DNA of 64,000 nucleotides from Roseburia intestinalis L1-82 (GTDB lineage Bacteria > Bacillota > Clostridia > Lachnospirales > Lachnospiraceae): positions 136,001 through 200,000 of the forward strand of contig NZ_LR027880.1 of assembly GCF_900537995.1 (NCBI RefSeq), written 5' to 3'. Positions within the stretch are counted from its first letter, which is position 1, and every line of letters begins with the position of its first letter. The position numbers were made by a program, and so were the translations under genes. Shown one piece after another: positions 1 to 9,245 of this stretch. The notes below the pieces were generated by a model. It was not told the DNA's origin and did not search any database. It was given only the letters and a program-made list of their open reading frames with translations.

Positions 1-1380
1 AAAGATCTTGAGATTGGAAGTAATCTTGCGGATGCAGACAGCGGACTGCAGTCAGTAGTGGATGCGCTTGGAAATGAGCAGACGGAGGAGACTGCCGTTT
101 CCTATACTTATCAGGGAAAAGATAAGGTCATGTATTATAAGACATTGGAAAATGGCATGAAATTTGTCCTTACGGCACCAAAAACTGAACTGCAGGAAAA
201 ATCCAGACAGCTTGCAAAACAGATATTCGGAGGAGCTGCTTTTGCAATGATACTTACCATAATTATCGGTACAGTACTCGGATTTACAATCACAAAGCCG
301 ATCACCCAGATCGACGGTATCGTAAAACAGACGGCTGAATTTGAGTTTGCGAGCAATCCGGCAAACCAGCACCTTTATAAAAGAAAAGATGAAACCGGAA
401 GAATGGCGATATCACTTCACAACATGCGCAAGAATCTGCGTCAAATGGTAGCAAATATCCGTCATGTATACACAGATCTGAAAAATACGACAGAACAGCT
501 TTCTGATACAACGAAACGTGTGCGTGAGATGAGCAGCGTCAACACAGATACGACGCAGGAACTTGCAGCAGCAATGGAAGAGACAGCGGCGACGATGGAG
601 ACGGTCAACACCACAGTCAGTGACATCAAAGAGCGCGCAACGGATATTGAGCGGTATTCAAAGGAGGGACGGGAGTCTTCTGTTGAGGTAAAGGAACGCG
701 CAGGTCAGCTTAAGTTAAAGACGCAGGCTGCAAGCGAAAAAACGGTTCAGATGTACGAAAATGTACAGCAGAAAACGGAAGCTGCCATGGAGCAGGCAAA
801 AGCAGTAGAAAAGATCAACCAGTTTACACAGGCAATCCTTGAAATTTCAAGTCAGACGAATCTGCTGGCATTAAATGCCTCAATCGAGGCGGCAAGAGCC
901 GGAGAGGCAGGAAAGGGATTCGCAGTCGTTGCCGGAGAGATCGGTACGCTGGCAACCCAGACATCCACGACGGTCGGCAGTATCAATGAAATCATTGCCG
1001 AGGTAAACCAGGCTGTGGCAAATATGACAGGATGCTTAAAGGAAAGTACGGATTTCTTAGAGCAGACAGTACTAAAAGATTATGAGGACTTTATGGGGGT
1101 TGCAGACCAGTATACGAAAGATGCAACCGTATTTGATGATGATATGTCTGCCATCAGCGGACAGATCAATACACTGTTAAGTTCCATCGTTGAGATTGCA
1201 GATGCCATGCAGGGTGTCAGTTCGACGGTTTCCGAGGCGGCTGATGGTGTGACGGATATTGCACAGAAAACACTTGAGGTTTCCGGAATTGTCCAGGGAA
1301 ATGAAACACTTGTGGACAATAACCGTGAGAATATTGTACGGCTGAACAGTGTTATCGAAATGTTCCACGATGAAAAATAA
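1..1380 (+). CDS. Methyl-accepting chemotaxis protein, 5'-truncated by the window edge
   Basis: The frame is open from base 1, so the true start lies upstream; a GTG at 58 is only an internal codon. About 459 residues are visible. They hold the end of an extracellular sensor (Cache-like) domain, one transmembrane helix ([14 protein letters not shown]), a HAMP region with the usual TKPITQ start, and a long coiled-coil cytoplasmic domain whose hairpin tip reads [20 protein letters not shown], the hallmark of chemotaxis signalling proteins. It would relay ligand binding to CheA/CheW and so to the flagellar motor, which fits the flagellin locus in this window. Ligand unknown. A weak hairpin follows the stop. 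Family identification is certain; the missing N-terminus prevents assigning the sensor type. Confidence 0.96.
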   Translation, partial: KDLEIGSNLADADSGLQSVVDALGNEQTEETAVSYTYQGKDKVMYYKTLENGMKFVLTAPKTELQEKSRQLAKQIFGGAAFAMILTIIIGTVLGFTITKPITQIDGIVKQTAEFEFASNPANQHLYKRKDETGRMAISLHNMRKNLRQMVANIRHVYTDLKNTTEQLSDTTKRVREMSSVNTDTTQELAAAMEETAATMETVNTTVSDIKERATDIERYSKEGRESSVEVKERAGQLKLKTQAASEKTVQMYENVQQKTEAAMEQAKAVEKINQFTQAILEISSQTNLLALNASIEAARAGEAGKGFAVVAGEIGTLATQTSTTVGSINEIIAEVNQAVANMTGCLKESTDFLEQTVLKDYEDFMGVADQYTKDATVFDDDMSAISGQINTLLSSIVEIADAMQGVSSTVSEAADGVTDIAQKTLEVSGIVQGNETLVDNNRENIVRLNSVIEMFHDEK

Positions 1381-1418
1381 ATCTTTGCCTTATATATGAT
1401 TTTTGTATATAATGAAAG

Positions 1419-1465
1419 ACAGGGTGTCAGAGACGGACAGACCGTGATGGCATCCTGTTTGTATA
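1419..1465 (+). terminator. Probable terminator after the chemoreceptor gene
   Basis: ACAGGGTGTCA pairs, with wobble, with TGGCATCCTGT, and an inner ACGG/CCGT stem extends the hairpin. The following T-run is broken (TTTGTATATTT), so termination may be partial. Confidence 0.5.
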
Positions 1466-1527
1466 TTTATGGCGATAGGTCTGCCCATGGAATGCGCAGT
1501 CTGTTTATTGTATACAATATTTTATAC

Positions 1528-1580
1528 GCAGAAATGGAGAATAGTGTGAAACATAAGAATTTTCACACGCAGAAATGGAG
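1528..1580 (+). repeat. Structured leader repeat, copy A, with a preceding half copy
   Basis: GTGTGAAA (1544-1551) pairs perfectly with TTTCACAC (1561-1568), followed by GCAGAAATGGAG, whose GGAG is the ribosome-binding site for the ATG at 1587. The end module GCAGAAATGGAGAATA is also present just upstream (1528-1543), so the element is partly duplicated here. It belongs to the dispersed family also found near 14435, 24038, 40488, 41809, 42822, 52224 and 62561. Confidence 0.75.
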
Positions 1581-1586
1581 AATAAC

Positions 1587-2006
1587 ATGGATAACGATAT
1601 TTTTTCACACTTTCCGGACAGGGAAACATTTGACAGATACTGGAATGAGAATTATGTTCCTGTTACATACGAGGATGTGGCAACGGTATTTCGCGATTTT
1701 GTAAAATCTGCAGAGGGACATATTTATCTTTCTGATTATGAGGAGAAAGGCTGTATTTCCAAGGAAGATTTCAAGGACAATCTTTCCCAGGAGGCGCAGT
1801 TTGCTTTTCAGGATGGACTGACGGAAGTATTTTATGATAAAAATCCGGAGCTTTATGAAACGGCATTTGCACTTTTTGAGGAGGCACAGATGACAGGTCA
1901 GGGAGATGCAAGTGTGGCACAGACTTTTCATGAGACATTTAACGGGTTGTATACAGAGTTTTTAGATACGCTGTTTGAGGAAATGTTAAGTAACCGGAAG
2001 GATTGA
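1587..2006 (+). CDS. Hypothetical acidic protein, 139 aa
   Basis: No family is recognised. The protein is acidic, soluble and predicted largely helical, with no signal peptide or membrane segment; aromatic residues and Asp/Glu dominate (for example DYEEKGCISKEDF). The start at 1587 is preferred over the in-frame ATG at 1575 because the latter forms part of the ribosome-binding site (GGAG, 6-nt spacer). It lies 10 nt upstream of rsmA and is probably co-transcribed with it. It carries a copy of the structured leader repeat. Function cannot be assigned. Confidence 0.8.
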   Translation: MDNDIFSHFPDRETFDRYWNENYVPVTYEDVATVFRDFVKSAEGHIYLSDYEEKGCISKEDFKDNLSQEAQFAFQDGLTEVFYDKNPELYETAFALFEEAQMTGQGDASVAQTFHETFNGLYTEFLDTLFEEMLSNRKD

Positions 2007-2016
2007 GAGGAGTTTT

Positions 2017-2889
2017 ATGGCTACATTAGGGATTCCGCAGAATACGATTGCGGTTTTGCAGAAATATCATTTTAATTTTCAGAAAAAATTCGGGCAGAAC
2101 TTTCTGATCGATCCGCATGTACTTGAGAAGATCGTCGAGGCCGCGGGAGTGACAAAGGATGATTTTGTTCTTGAGATCGGTCCGGGTATCGGTACGATGA
2201 CACAGTATCTGTGCGAAAATGCCAGGGAAGTGACTGCGGTAGAGATCGATACAAATCTGATCCCGATCTTAGAGGATACACTGAGTGCCTATGATAATGT
2301 GACTGTGATCAATCAGGATATTTTAAAACTGGATATCGCAAAACTTGCGATGGAAAGAAATGGTGGAAAGCCGATCAAGGTCGTTGCAAATCTTCCTTAT
2401 TATATTACCACACCGATCATCATGGGACTTTTTGAGAGCCATGTTCCGATCGACAGCATTACGGTCATGGTGCAGAAGGAAGTTGCAGACCGCATGCAGG
2501 TAGGACCGGGAACGAAAGATTACGGTGCACTGTCGTTAGCGGTGCAGTTTTATGCAAAACCGGAGATCGTTGCCAATGTTCCGCCAAACTGCTTTATGCC
2601 GCGCCCGAATGTCGGCAGTGCAGTGATCCGGCTGACCAGACACGAGGAGGTGCCGGTGCAGGTGGATGATGAAAAACTGATGTTTCACATTATCCGGGCA
2701 TCATTTAACCAGAGAAGGAAAACACTGGCGAACGGATTGTCGAATGCGCCGCAGGTACATCTTTCCAAGGAAGAGATACAGGAGTGTATCGCAGAACTTG
2801 GCGAGCCGCTTACCATCCGGGGGGAGGCACTTACGTTAGAGCAGTTTGCAGCGCTTTCCAATATTATTGGAAACAGACAGAAAAAATAA
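2017..2889 (+). CDS. rsmA: 16S rRNA (adenine1518/1519-N6)-dimethyltransferase RsmA (KsgA)
   Basis: Dimethylates two adjacent adenines in the 3'-terminal hairpin of 16S rRNA during 30S maturation, using S-adenosylmethionine. The 290-aa product has the usual length. It shows KKFGQNFLID near residue 23, the SAM-binding loop EIGPGIGTMTQYL near 50, the acidic EID motif after it, and the catalytic NLPYYITTPI near 127, followed by the C-terminal helical domain. GAGAGGAG precedes the ATG with good spacing. It follows the hypothetical gene by 10 nt. Loss of this enzyme confers kasugamycin resistance in other bacteria. Identification is secure. Confidence 0.98.
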   Translation: MATLGIPQNTIAVLQKYHFNFQKKFGQNFLIDPHVLEKIVEAAGVTKDDFVLEIGPGIGTMTQYLCENAREVTAVEIDTNLIPILEDTLSAYDNVTVINQDILKLDIAKLAMERNGGKPIKVVANLPYYITTPIIMGLFESHVPIDSITVMVQKEVADRMQVGPGTKDYGALSLAVQFYAKPEIVANVPPNCFMPRPNVGSAVIRLTRHEEVPVQVDDEKLMFHIIRASFNQRRKTLANGLSNAPQVHLSKEEIQECIAELGEPLTIRGEALTLEQFAALSNIIGNRQKK

Positions 2890-2914
2890 AGTTGGAAATG
2901 AGGAGGAGAAGGCT

Positions 2915-3541
2915 ATGGACGAAAATCAGAACATGAACAATGGACAACAGACTTACGGGGATCAGCAGTATAATGGAGGTCAGCAGACCTATGGCAATCA
3001 GCAGTATAACAATGGACAGCAGACTTACGGGGATCAGCAGTATAATGGAGGTCAGCAGACCTATGGCAATCCGCAGTACAGCCAGAATAACTGGACACCG
3101 CAGGAGCATGGTCCGGTTTCAGATATTTTCTGCTATCTGTTACTGATCGTAATGCCGCTGCGTGAGATCATCAGCATGGTTGCGACATCATCTGTATTTC
3201 AGGCAATGACTTATGACAGCATTATGGATGGCAGCTATATGAATGTGATGTACAATGGAAGTTATGTGATATTTTCTCTGCTTAATTATGCATTGCTTGC
3301 GGCATTCATTATTTTTGTTGTCATCGACATTGTAAAGATCAACAAGCAGAATTATAAAATACTTGGACTGATCCTGTTTGCAATCTTTTTAAAGCCTGGT
3401 TATTATGTATGGCGGGCACATCTTTTAAAACGCAAAATGGCGTTTCCAATCGTGTATACTGTACTTTATGCACTGCTGATCATGGCAGAGATCGGATTTG
3501 TAATGATGCAGGCATTTAGTCTGGTAATGAATGTGATGTAA
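2915..3541 (+). CDS. Membrane protein with Q/N/G/Y-rich repeat N-terminus
   Basis: A 208-aa protein whose first ~55 residues are two 24-residue repeats rich in Gln, Asn, Gly and Tyr (units such as NNGQQTYGDQQY), followed by about four hydrophobic segments (FCYLLLIVMPLREIISMV, a YVIFSLLNYALLAAFIIF stretch, YKILGLILFAIFL, VYTVLYALLIMAEIGF). The start is set by AGGAGG six to seven nt before ATG 2915; the upstream frame overlaps rsmA and is not coding. Low-complexity Q/N-rich cytoplasmic tails on small multi-pass proteins are common in Lachnospiraceae, without a known job. The tail might mediate self-association; that is inference. It lies 25 nt after rsmA. Confidence 0.85.
   Translation: MDENQNMNNGQQTYGDQQYNGGQQTYGNQQYNNGQQTYGDQQYNGGQQTYGNPQYSQNNWTPQEHGPVSDIFCYLLLIVMPLREIISMVATSSVFQAMTYDSIMDGSYMNVMYNGSYVIFSLLNYALLAAFIIFVVIDIVKINKQNYKILGLILFAIFLKPGYYVWRAHLLKRKMAFPIVYTVLYALLIMAEIGFVMMQAFSLVMNVM
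2936..3079 (+). repeat. Tandem 72-bp coding repeat, two copies
   Basis: Units 2936-3007 and 3008-3079 differ at about three positions, and each unit is itself two diverged 36-bp halves. The near identity suggests recent duplication or slippage that could vary tail length between strains. Confidence 0.9.
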
Positions 3542-3599
3542 AAAATCTGAATGAGAAGTCTCTCTGTTTCATATATTAAATGGACAGGGAGATTTTTTT

Positions 3600-4622
3600 A
3601 TGGGAAAAAGACGAAGAAAACGTGCAGGTTTCTGGCTGAAAGGAATATGTCTGATATTACTGGTGCCGGTTTTTATCACAACACTGATGCAGCGAATGCG
3701 CCTGGAAAACCTCATTTATGGAAAGGAAGGGGCGCAGGAAGTACTGAACACAATAGACAGTGTAGAGGGTATGGAGAGGGAAGTCCGGGAGCATCAGGAA
3801 AATAAAAAAGATATCTTATCAGGACAGGCAGAGACACAAAGTGGAGACAGTAAGGATGAGGATGAAGAAACTGAGATGAAGGTCTTGCAGATCGTGGCGC
3901 AGGAGATCGGGATTGATAAATCAGCGGAAACGATCAAAGCACAATGTGTGATCGCCAGAACGAATCTGTATGATGCCATGCAGGCGGGGACGAAGGAACC
4001 GGAGAGCATGCCGCCGGATCAGCAGCAGGAGCTTTGGGGAGAAAATTTTGATAAAAATTATCAGAAACTGAAATCCTGTGTGGAAGCGACGGCGGGGGAG
4101 ACACTCTTATATAACAGAACTTACATATATGCGGCATATCATGCGATCAGCAGCGGGCGGACACGCAGCATGTCAGAGTTATATGAAGATGCAGACATGC
4201 CATATCTTGTTACGGCAGAATGTCATGCGGACACCACGGCGGAAGGTTATCTTTCCGTGTTTTATTATGAAAAAGAAGAATATCTGGAAAAATGCAGGAC
4301 TGCATATCCTGATGCAGGGCTGACGGAACTGACACAGATTGAGATCGTAAGCCGTGATGCGGCAGAGTATGTGACAAAAATCAAAGTTGCGGGGGAAACA
4401 TACGATGGAGAGCAGTTCCGCCATGCATTAGAGCTTCCATCTGCCTGCTTTACGATCACGGAAATGGACGATCATGTGCGTATCGTGGCAAGGGGCATGG
4501 GACATGGTTTTGGATTGAGCCAGAATACAGCAGAGAAACTTGCAAAAGAGGGATATGGTTATCGGGAGATTCTTGCTTATTTTTATAAGGGAGCAGTGAT
4601 CGGGCAGGCCGGTAATTTATAG
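3600..4622 (+). CDS. spoIID: SpoIID-like protein (SpoIID/LytB domain)
   Basis: SpoIID is a lytic transglycosylase that removes peptidoglycan during forespore engulfment, acting from the mother-cell membrane with SpoIIM and SpoIIP. This 340-aa protein has a basic N-terminus, one membrane anchor (residues ~12-30), a variable linker, and then the SpoIID domain beginning near VLQIVAQEIG and ending in the signature GMGHGFGLSQNTAEKLAKEG. The classic GHGVGMSQYGA motif is altered but recognisable. The gene is followed by a SpoIIQ-like gene, the same order as in several clostridia, which supports the sporulation assignment. GGGAG precedes the ATG by about 8 nt. Sporulation competence of this organism cannot be concluded from this. 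Confidence 0.88.
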   Translation: MGKRRRKRAGFWLKGICLILLVPVFITTLMQRMRLENLIYGKEGAQEVLNTIDSVEGMEREVREHQENKKDILSGQAETQSGDSKDEDEETEMKVLQIVAQEIGIDKSAETIKAQCVIARTNLYDAMQAGTKEPESMPPDQQQELWGENFDKNYQKLKSCVEATAGETLLYNRTYIYAAYHAISSGRTRSMSELYEDADMPYLVTAECHADTTAEGYLSVFYYEKEEYLEKCRTAYPDAGLTELTQIEIVSRDAAEYVTKIKVAGETYDGEQFRHALELPSACFTITEMDDHVRIVARGMGHGFGLSQNTAEKLAKEGYGYREILAYFYKGAVIGQAGNL

Positions 4623-4706
4623 GAAAGAAATAAAAAAATAATCGTATAAACCATCCGGGATGTGGCAACACTATGGTTAAAAATAAATAATGGATGGTGA
4701 GAAATA

Positions 4707-5480
4707 ATGAAAAAGAAAGGTTTTTTGGGGTACAGACAATATGTGATTGCGGGGCTGCTGATCGCTTTAGCGGCAGTTGGAACGACTGCGTTATACAGCA
4801 GCCGACAGGAAAAGGAACGGGAGCAGATGGAAGCCGAACTTGCAGAAGAAATGCAGAAACAGGCAGATGATATTGCAGCAGAGGAGAGTTCGGAGCAGTC
4901 TGCCGAGGCATCTGCACTGGTTCCTCCAAAACAGTCTTTAAATGAAATGGAGAATGAACTGGATGATCCTGCCGTAACGGCGGAACTTGCAGAAGAAAAT
5001 AATGCAGCGGAAACGGAAGAAACAGAAGCAGCACAGAGCATTCAGACGACAGGCAAAGCACAGACACTTCATTTTTCGGAGGAGCTGCTCTGGCCGATGG
5101 AGGGAAACGTGATCATCAATTACAGCATGGATTCCACGGTTTATTTCCCGACGCTTGACCAGTATAAATATAATCCGGCAGTGATCATTGCAGGTGAGGT
5201 CAATGATAAAGTCTATGCAGTTGCCAAAGGCCAGATTAAGAGTATTGAAAATGATGAGGTGACAGGCTGTACAGTTACGGTCGATCTGGGTGATGGCTAT
5301 GAGGCAGTTTACGGACAGTTAAAGGAGCTGAATTTTGCAAAGGGAGATTATGTGGAGGCCGGACATGTATTAGGATATGTTGGAGAGCCGACGAAATACT
5401 TCACGGTAGAGGGAAGCAATCTGTATTTTGAACTTGATAAAGATGGCACACCCGTAGATCCGGTAGCATATTTCGAATAA
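4707..5480 (+). CDS. spoIIQ: SpoIIQ-like degenerate M23 peptidase-fold protein
   Basis: A 257-aa protein with one N-terminal membrane helix (YVIAGLLIALAAVGTTALY), an acidic low-complexity linker (~35-125), and a C-terminal LytM/M23 fold (LWPMEGNVIINYSMDSTVYF to the end). SpoIIQ spans the inner forespore membrane and docks with mother-cell SpoIIIAH. Position directly after spoIID supports this. The zinc ligands expected for an active M23 enzyme are absent: the region equivalent to HxGxD reads NPAVIIAG and the HxH equivalent reads NLYFEL. It is therefore probably structural, as in Bacillus SpoIIQ. A different division-associated LytM protein cannot be excluded. Confidence 0.8.
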   Translation: MKKKGFLGYRQYVIAGLLIALAAVGTTALYSSRQEKEREQMEAELAEEMQKQADDIAAEESSEQSAEASALVPPKQSLNEMENELDDPAVTAELAEENNAAETEETEAAQSIQTTGKAQTLHFSEELLWPMEGNVIINYSMDSTVYFPTLDQYKYNPAVIIAGEVNDKVYAVAKGQIKSIENDEVTGCTVTVDLGDGYEAVYGQLKELNFAKGDYVEAGHVLGYVGEPTKYFTVEGSNLYFELDKDGTPVDPVAYFE

Positions 5481-5598
5481 AAGAAAAAGCATTCTTCCTT
5501 GAATAAGACACAGTTCTATTTTATAATAAAATGGCATTCTTTTTAGAGAGAAAACGTGAAAAGAAATGTCTGTTGTGGAATGAGAGGAGGCAGTGCAC

Positions 5599-7212
5599 AT
5601 GGAATACGACGGATATGATGAAGTTGTCCGCGCATGGATACAGGGAGTGTACGACAGCCGGGGAAACGATGCAAAACGGACATTGAAGTTGTGTTATGAT
5701 ATTGAACAGTATGCAATGAAAAAAAATGATCCAAAGCTGCTTGGATTTGCATACTATTACAGTGCAGAGACTTATTATCTGTTAAATGAAAGTGAAAAGT
5801 TTTTTTTCTGCATCAGCAAAGGCGTATCTTATCTGAATGAATCAAATCAGTGGGAACTTGTGGCGCGTGCATATAATCTGATGGCAATTACGGCGATCAA
5901 TCGGGGAAATGAGCCGATCGCACTTGACTATTATCTGACCGGATTGAATTTCTGTACGAAATATCAGTTAAAACAGGAAGAAACCATGATAGATATAAAT
6001 CTTGGAAATTTATATTTATCCTGTGGACAATATTTAGAGGCACAGAGATATTTTGAAAATTGTGGACAGCATGTAAAGGATTTTGTGAAAGATGATAAAA
6101 ATTACCGCCTGATCACCTGTGTTTATATAGGAATGGGAACCGGTTTTTTGTATCGCGATATGCCGGAGCGTGCAGCACATTATGCAGAGCTTGTCTCGGA
6201 TGAGTGCGCGGGCCGTATTGATGGCATTGAACTGCTCAGTTTTCGCTGTTTTAAGGCGGAGGTATGCCATGCAACCGGAAAGACGGCGGCGCGTGATGAA
6301 TGCATCCGGTTGATCTGTGAGGAGATCAATGCAGATATTCCGATCATGGATATTTTTAGTGATCTTTATGAATTCAGCCAGCTTTTGCTTGAAATAGGAA
6401 ATGATGATGCTTTTTTGCGGGTAATGGAAATTTTAGAGCCATTGACATGGCAGTCAAAGATCGTCAATCTTCAGAGGCAGATTATTTCCCTGAAAATTAA
6501 GTTTTACCGTATGCATAAGGATAATGATGCATATTTAGAGGCTGCGGGGCAGTACTACGAGTTGTCCGAGATCATGGAAAAAGAAAAACAGGCGATGATC
6601 GCAAATATGCTTGATGTGCGGGAATCTTTAGAGCGGGCGAACAAAAAAAGACGCGAGATGGAAGAAGCAAATATCCGGCTTTTGGAAAAGTCAGAGACGG
6701 ATGCACTGACGCGCCTGGCAAACCGGTTCCGTCTTAATGATTATCTGGATCAGGTATTTGAGAAGGCATTATCAGAGCAGACGCCGCTTGCCATGGAGAT
6801 CCTGGATATCGATTATTTTAAGCAGTATAATGATAACTACGGACATCAGGCAGGGGATGAGTGCATTAAGCGGATCGCAAAGCAGCTTGAGCTGATGCAG
6901 AATGATATGATATTCTGTGCGAGATATGGAGGGGATGAGTTTATCATTCTCTATCAGAATATGACGGAGGAAGCGGTCAGACATGCGGCGGAGGGATTGC
7001 GGCAGCGGATCATTGATCTTGGAATCCAACATGCATATTCTAAGGCAATGCCTATCGTGACAATCTCACAGGGAATCTGTTATGATATTCCGAAAGATGA
7101 TACAAAGAGCTGGGATTTTCTGCATGCGGCAGATGCGATGCTTTATCAGGTTAAGAAAAAATCCAGAAATGATCTTGCACTGGGACACTTAGCAGATGTG
7201 AGTGACAAATAA
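5599..7212 (+). CDS. Cytosolic GGDEF protein with helical (TPR-like) N-terminal domain
   Basis: A 537-aa soluble protein. Residues ~1-345 are all-helical with TPR-like repeats (for example YLSCGQYLEAQRYFENCGQ); a short coiled coil leads into a GGDEF domain (~360-537). The active-site motif CARYGGDEFIILY and the substrate region DIDYFKQYNDNYGHQAGD are intact, so diguanylate cyclase activity (2 GTP to cyclic di-GMP) is likely. The inhibitory RxxD site seems absent (MQND at that place). No membrane segment or signal peptide. ATG 5599 is preferred over GTG 5593 because GAGGAGG at 5584-5590 leaves 8 nt to the ATG. Cyclic di-GMP usually opposes flagellar motility, relevant to this locus-rich window. 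Confidence 0.92.
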   Translation: MEYDGYDEVVRAWIQGVYDSRGNDAKRTLKLCYDIEQYAMKKNDPKLLGFAYYYSAETYYLLNESEKFFFCISKGVSYLNESNQWELVARAYNLMAITAINRGNEPIALDYYLTGLNFCTKYQLKQEETMIDINLGNLYLSCGQYLEAQRYFENCGQHVKDFVKDDKNYRLITCVYIGMGTGFLYRDMPERAAHYAELVSDECAGRIDGIELLSFRCFKAEVCHATGKTAARDECIRLICEEINADIPIMDIFSDLYEFSQLLLEIGNDDAFLRVMEILEPLTWQSKIVNLQRQIISLKIKFYRMHKDNDAYLEAAGQYYELSEIMEKEKQAMIANMLDVRESLERANKKRREMEEANIRLLEKSETDALTRLANRFRLNDYLDQVFEKALSEQTPLAMEILDIDYFKQYNDNYGHQAGDECIKRIAKQLELMQNDMIFCARYGGDEFIILYQNMTEEAVRHAAEGLRQRIIDLGIQHAYSKAMPIVTISQGICYDIPKDDTKSWDFLHAADAMLYQVKKKSRNDLALGHLADVSDK

Positions 7213-7468
7213 AACAGGAAACATTTTATGAATGCGGCATAGAATATAACAGATAGAAACAAAAATCCGCAATCGAGTTTTTCACACGGAAAACCGGAAG
7301 TAAAAAGTGATGCAGTAGAATGGATAATATACATGATTGTCGATTGCTTTTAAATAAGAAGTAACACCCAGACCAAAAATCGGCGACGATTTTGTCGAAA
7401 GATGAGGTTTGGGGTACATAATTCCCGAAAATCCGCAGTTGATGCGAACTGTTGCGCGGGGGAATTTC
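7213..7468. other. Gene-free stretch upstream of the helicase promoter
   Basis: About 250 nt with no convincing ORF. ACTGTTGCGC occurs at 7448-7457 and again at 7503-7512, bracketing the helicase promoter. Nothing else was recognised. Confidence 0.5.
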
Positions 7469-7498
7469 TTGACAAAAGTACGGGCACCGTGTTATCAT
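7469..7498 (+). promoter_or_regulatory. Sigma-A promoter of the DEAD-box helicase gene
   Basis: TTGACA (7469-7474), 18-nt spacer, TATCAT (7493-7498). Transcription would begin near 7505, giving an ~80-nt leader with two hairpins: GGGGCTG/CAGCCCC (about 7517-7535) and GCGCC/GGCGC near 7549. Confidence 0.75.
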
Positions 7499-7583
7499 TC
7501 AGACTGTTGCGCTTATGGGGGCTGTTGATCAGCCCCTTGTTTTACGCGCGCCAATGGCGCACGTTTCTATAGAAAGGAAATAT

Positions 7584-9176
7584 ATGGAAACAGTTAGATT
7601 CGATCAGTTAGATTTATATCCGCAGGTATTGCGTGCGATAGCAGAAATGGGATTTGAAGAGGCAACACCGATCCAGAGTCAGGCAATTCCGGTTGTGATG
7701 TCCGGTGTGGATGTCATTGGACAGGCACAGACAGGAACCGGAAAGACGGCATCATTTGGAATCCCGGTACTGCATAAAGTAGATCCGAATAATAAAAAAA
7801 CACAGGTTATCATCTTATCACCGACAAGAGAGCTTGCCATCCAGGTGGCGGATGAGATCCGTAAACTTGCAAAATATATGCACGGTGTAAAGATCCTTCC
7901 GGTGTACGGCGGACAGGAGATCAGCCGTCAGATCAAGGCATTGAAGGGTGGGGCACAGATTATTATCGGTACACCGGGACGTGTTATGGATCATCTGCGC
8001 AGAAAGACGATCCGCTGTGAGGCAGTGAACACGATCGTACTTGATGAGGCAGACGAGATGTTAAACATGGGATTCCGTGAGGATATTGAGACGATCTTAG
8101 AGTATATCCCGGAGGAAGGACGTCAGACGGTGTTATTTTCTGCGACCATGCCAAAGCCGATCTTAGATATCACCAAGAAATACCAGCACGATGCCGTGAC
8201 GATCAAAGTGGTAAAAAAAGAGCTGACCGTTCCGAATATTGAGCAGTATTACTATGATGTAAAGAGAAAAGACAAGATAGAAGTTTTGACCAGACTCCTT
8301 GATTATTATAATCCAAAACTCTCTCTGGTGTTCTGTAACACAAAACGCATGGTGGACGAATTGACCGAGGAACTGCAGGGACGCGGTTATTTTGCAGAGG
8401 GACTGCACGGAGATATGAAGCAGACACAGCGTGACCGTGTGATGCGCGGTTTCCGTACCGGAAAAACAGAGATCCTGATCGCAACCGATGTTGCAGCGAG
8501 AGGTATCGATGTGGATGATGTGGAAGCGGTATTCAATTATGATATTCCACAGGATGACGAATATTATGTTCATCGTATCGGAAGAACCGGACGTGCCGGA
8601 AGAACCGGACGTGCGTTTACTTTCGTCAAAGGCAAAGAAGTATATAAATTAAAAGATATCATGCGTTACTGCAAGACCAAGATCGTTGCAATGCCGATCC
8701 CGTCCACGGATGATGTGGCACAGATCAAGGCTGAGAAGGTCATGGAAGAAATCGGAAGAATTATCGACGAGGAAAATTTAAAAGATACGATCGATATCAT
8801 CGAAAAGCAGATCAATGAATCCGATTATACCGCAATGGATATTGCTGCAGCATTCTTAAAACAGGCGTTGGGACAGATCAATCTTGACAATGACAGAGAG
8901 GACTCTTTTGATTTTGACAATACCGGAGCTGAAGAGGGCATGGTGCGTCTGTTTATCAACATCGGTAAAAAAGACCGCGTGAAACCGGGCGATATCTTAG
9001 GTGCGGTTGCAGGCGAATCCGGCATGCCGGGTAAACTTGTCGGAGCCATTGATATGTATGATAAATACACATTCGTGGAAGTGCCGAGAGAATACGGAAA
9101 AGAAGTTTTAGAAGCCATGAAAAATGCAAAGATCAAAGGCCGCTCCGTCAATATGGAACCGGCAAACCAGAAATAA
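7584..9176 (+). CDS. DEAD-box ATP-dependent RNA helicase with DbpA-like RNA-binding domain
   Basis: Unwinds short RNA duplexes with ATP, typically in ribosome assembly, RNA decay and cold adaptation. The 530-aa protein shows the Q motif (ATPIQSQ), motif I AQTGTGKT, PTRELA, GTPGR, DEADEMLNMGF, SATMP, IATDVAARGIDV and HRIGRTGRAGRTG in order, then a C-terminal DbpA-type RNA-binding fold (VRLFINIGKKDRVKPGDILG). It matches DeaD/CshA proteins. The start is ATG 7584 with AAAGGAAA upstream; a longer in-frame version from 7515 would run through the leader hairpins and is rejected. Monocistronic: own promoter and a strong terminator. The structured leader suggests post-transcriptional control, as seen for cold-shock helicases (inference). 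Confidence 0.95.
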   Translation: METVRFDQLDLYPQVLRAIAEMGFEEATPIQSQAIPVVMSGVDVIGQAQTGTGKTASFGIPVLHKVDPNNKKTQVIILSPTRELAIQVADEIRKLAKYMHGVKILPVYGGQEISRQIKALKGGAQIIIGTPGRVMDHLRRKTIRCEAVNTIVLDEADEMLNMGFREDIETILEYIPEEGRQTVLFSATMPKPILDITKKYQHDAVTIKVVKKELTVPNIEQYYYDVKRKDKIEVLTRLLDYYNPKLSLVFCNTKRMVDELTEELQGRGYFAEGLHGDMKQTQRDRVMRGFRTGKTEILIATDVAARGIDVDDVEAVFNYDIPQDDEYYVHRIGRTGRAGRTGRAFTFVKGKEVYKLKDIMRYCKTKIVAMPIPSTDDVAQIKAEKVMEEIGRIIDEENLKDTIDIIEKQINESDYTAMDIAAAFLKQALGQINLDNDREDSFDFDNTGAEEGMVRLFINIGKKDRVKPGDILGAVAGESGMPGKLVGAIDMYDKYTFVEVPREYGKEVLEAMKNAKIKGRSVNMEPANQK

Positions 9177-9187
9177 AAGAGCAGTAA

Positions 9188-9240
9188 AAAATCCCGTGTG
9201 AGGATGATTTTTAAAATCAGTCTCATACGGGATTTTTTTG
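9188..9240. terminator. Bidirectional terminator between helicase and MATE genes
   Basis: ATCCCGTGTGAG (9191-9202) pairs with CTCATACGGGAT (9222-9233); A-run on the left and T-run on the right serve both converging genes. Confidence 0.9.
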
Positions 9241-9245
9241 TAATG

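Noticed and set aside
1396..1704. 102-residue + strand frame after the chemoreceptor gene
   Set aside because: Runs through a terminator-like hairpin and the leader repeat and overlaps the better-supported gene at 1587 in another frame.
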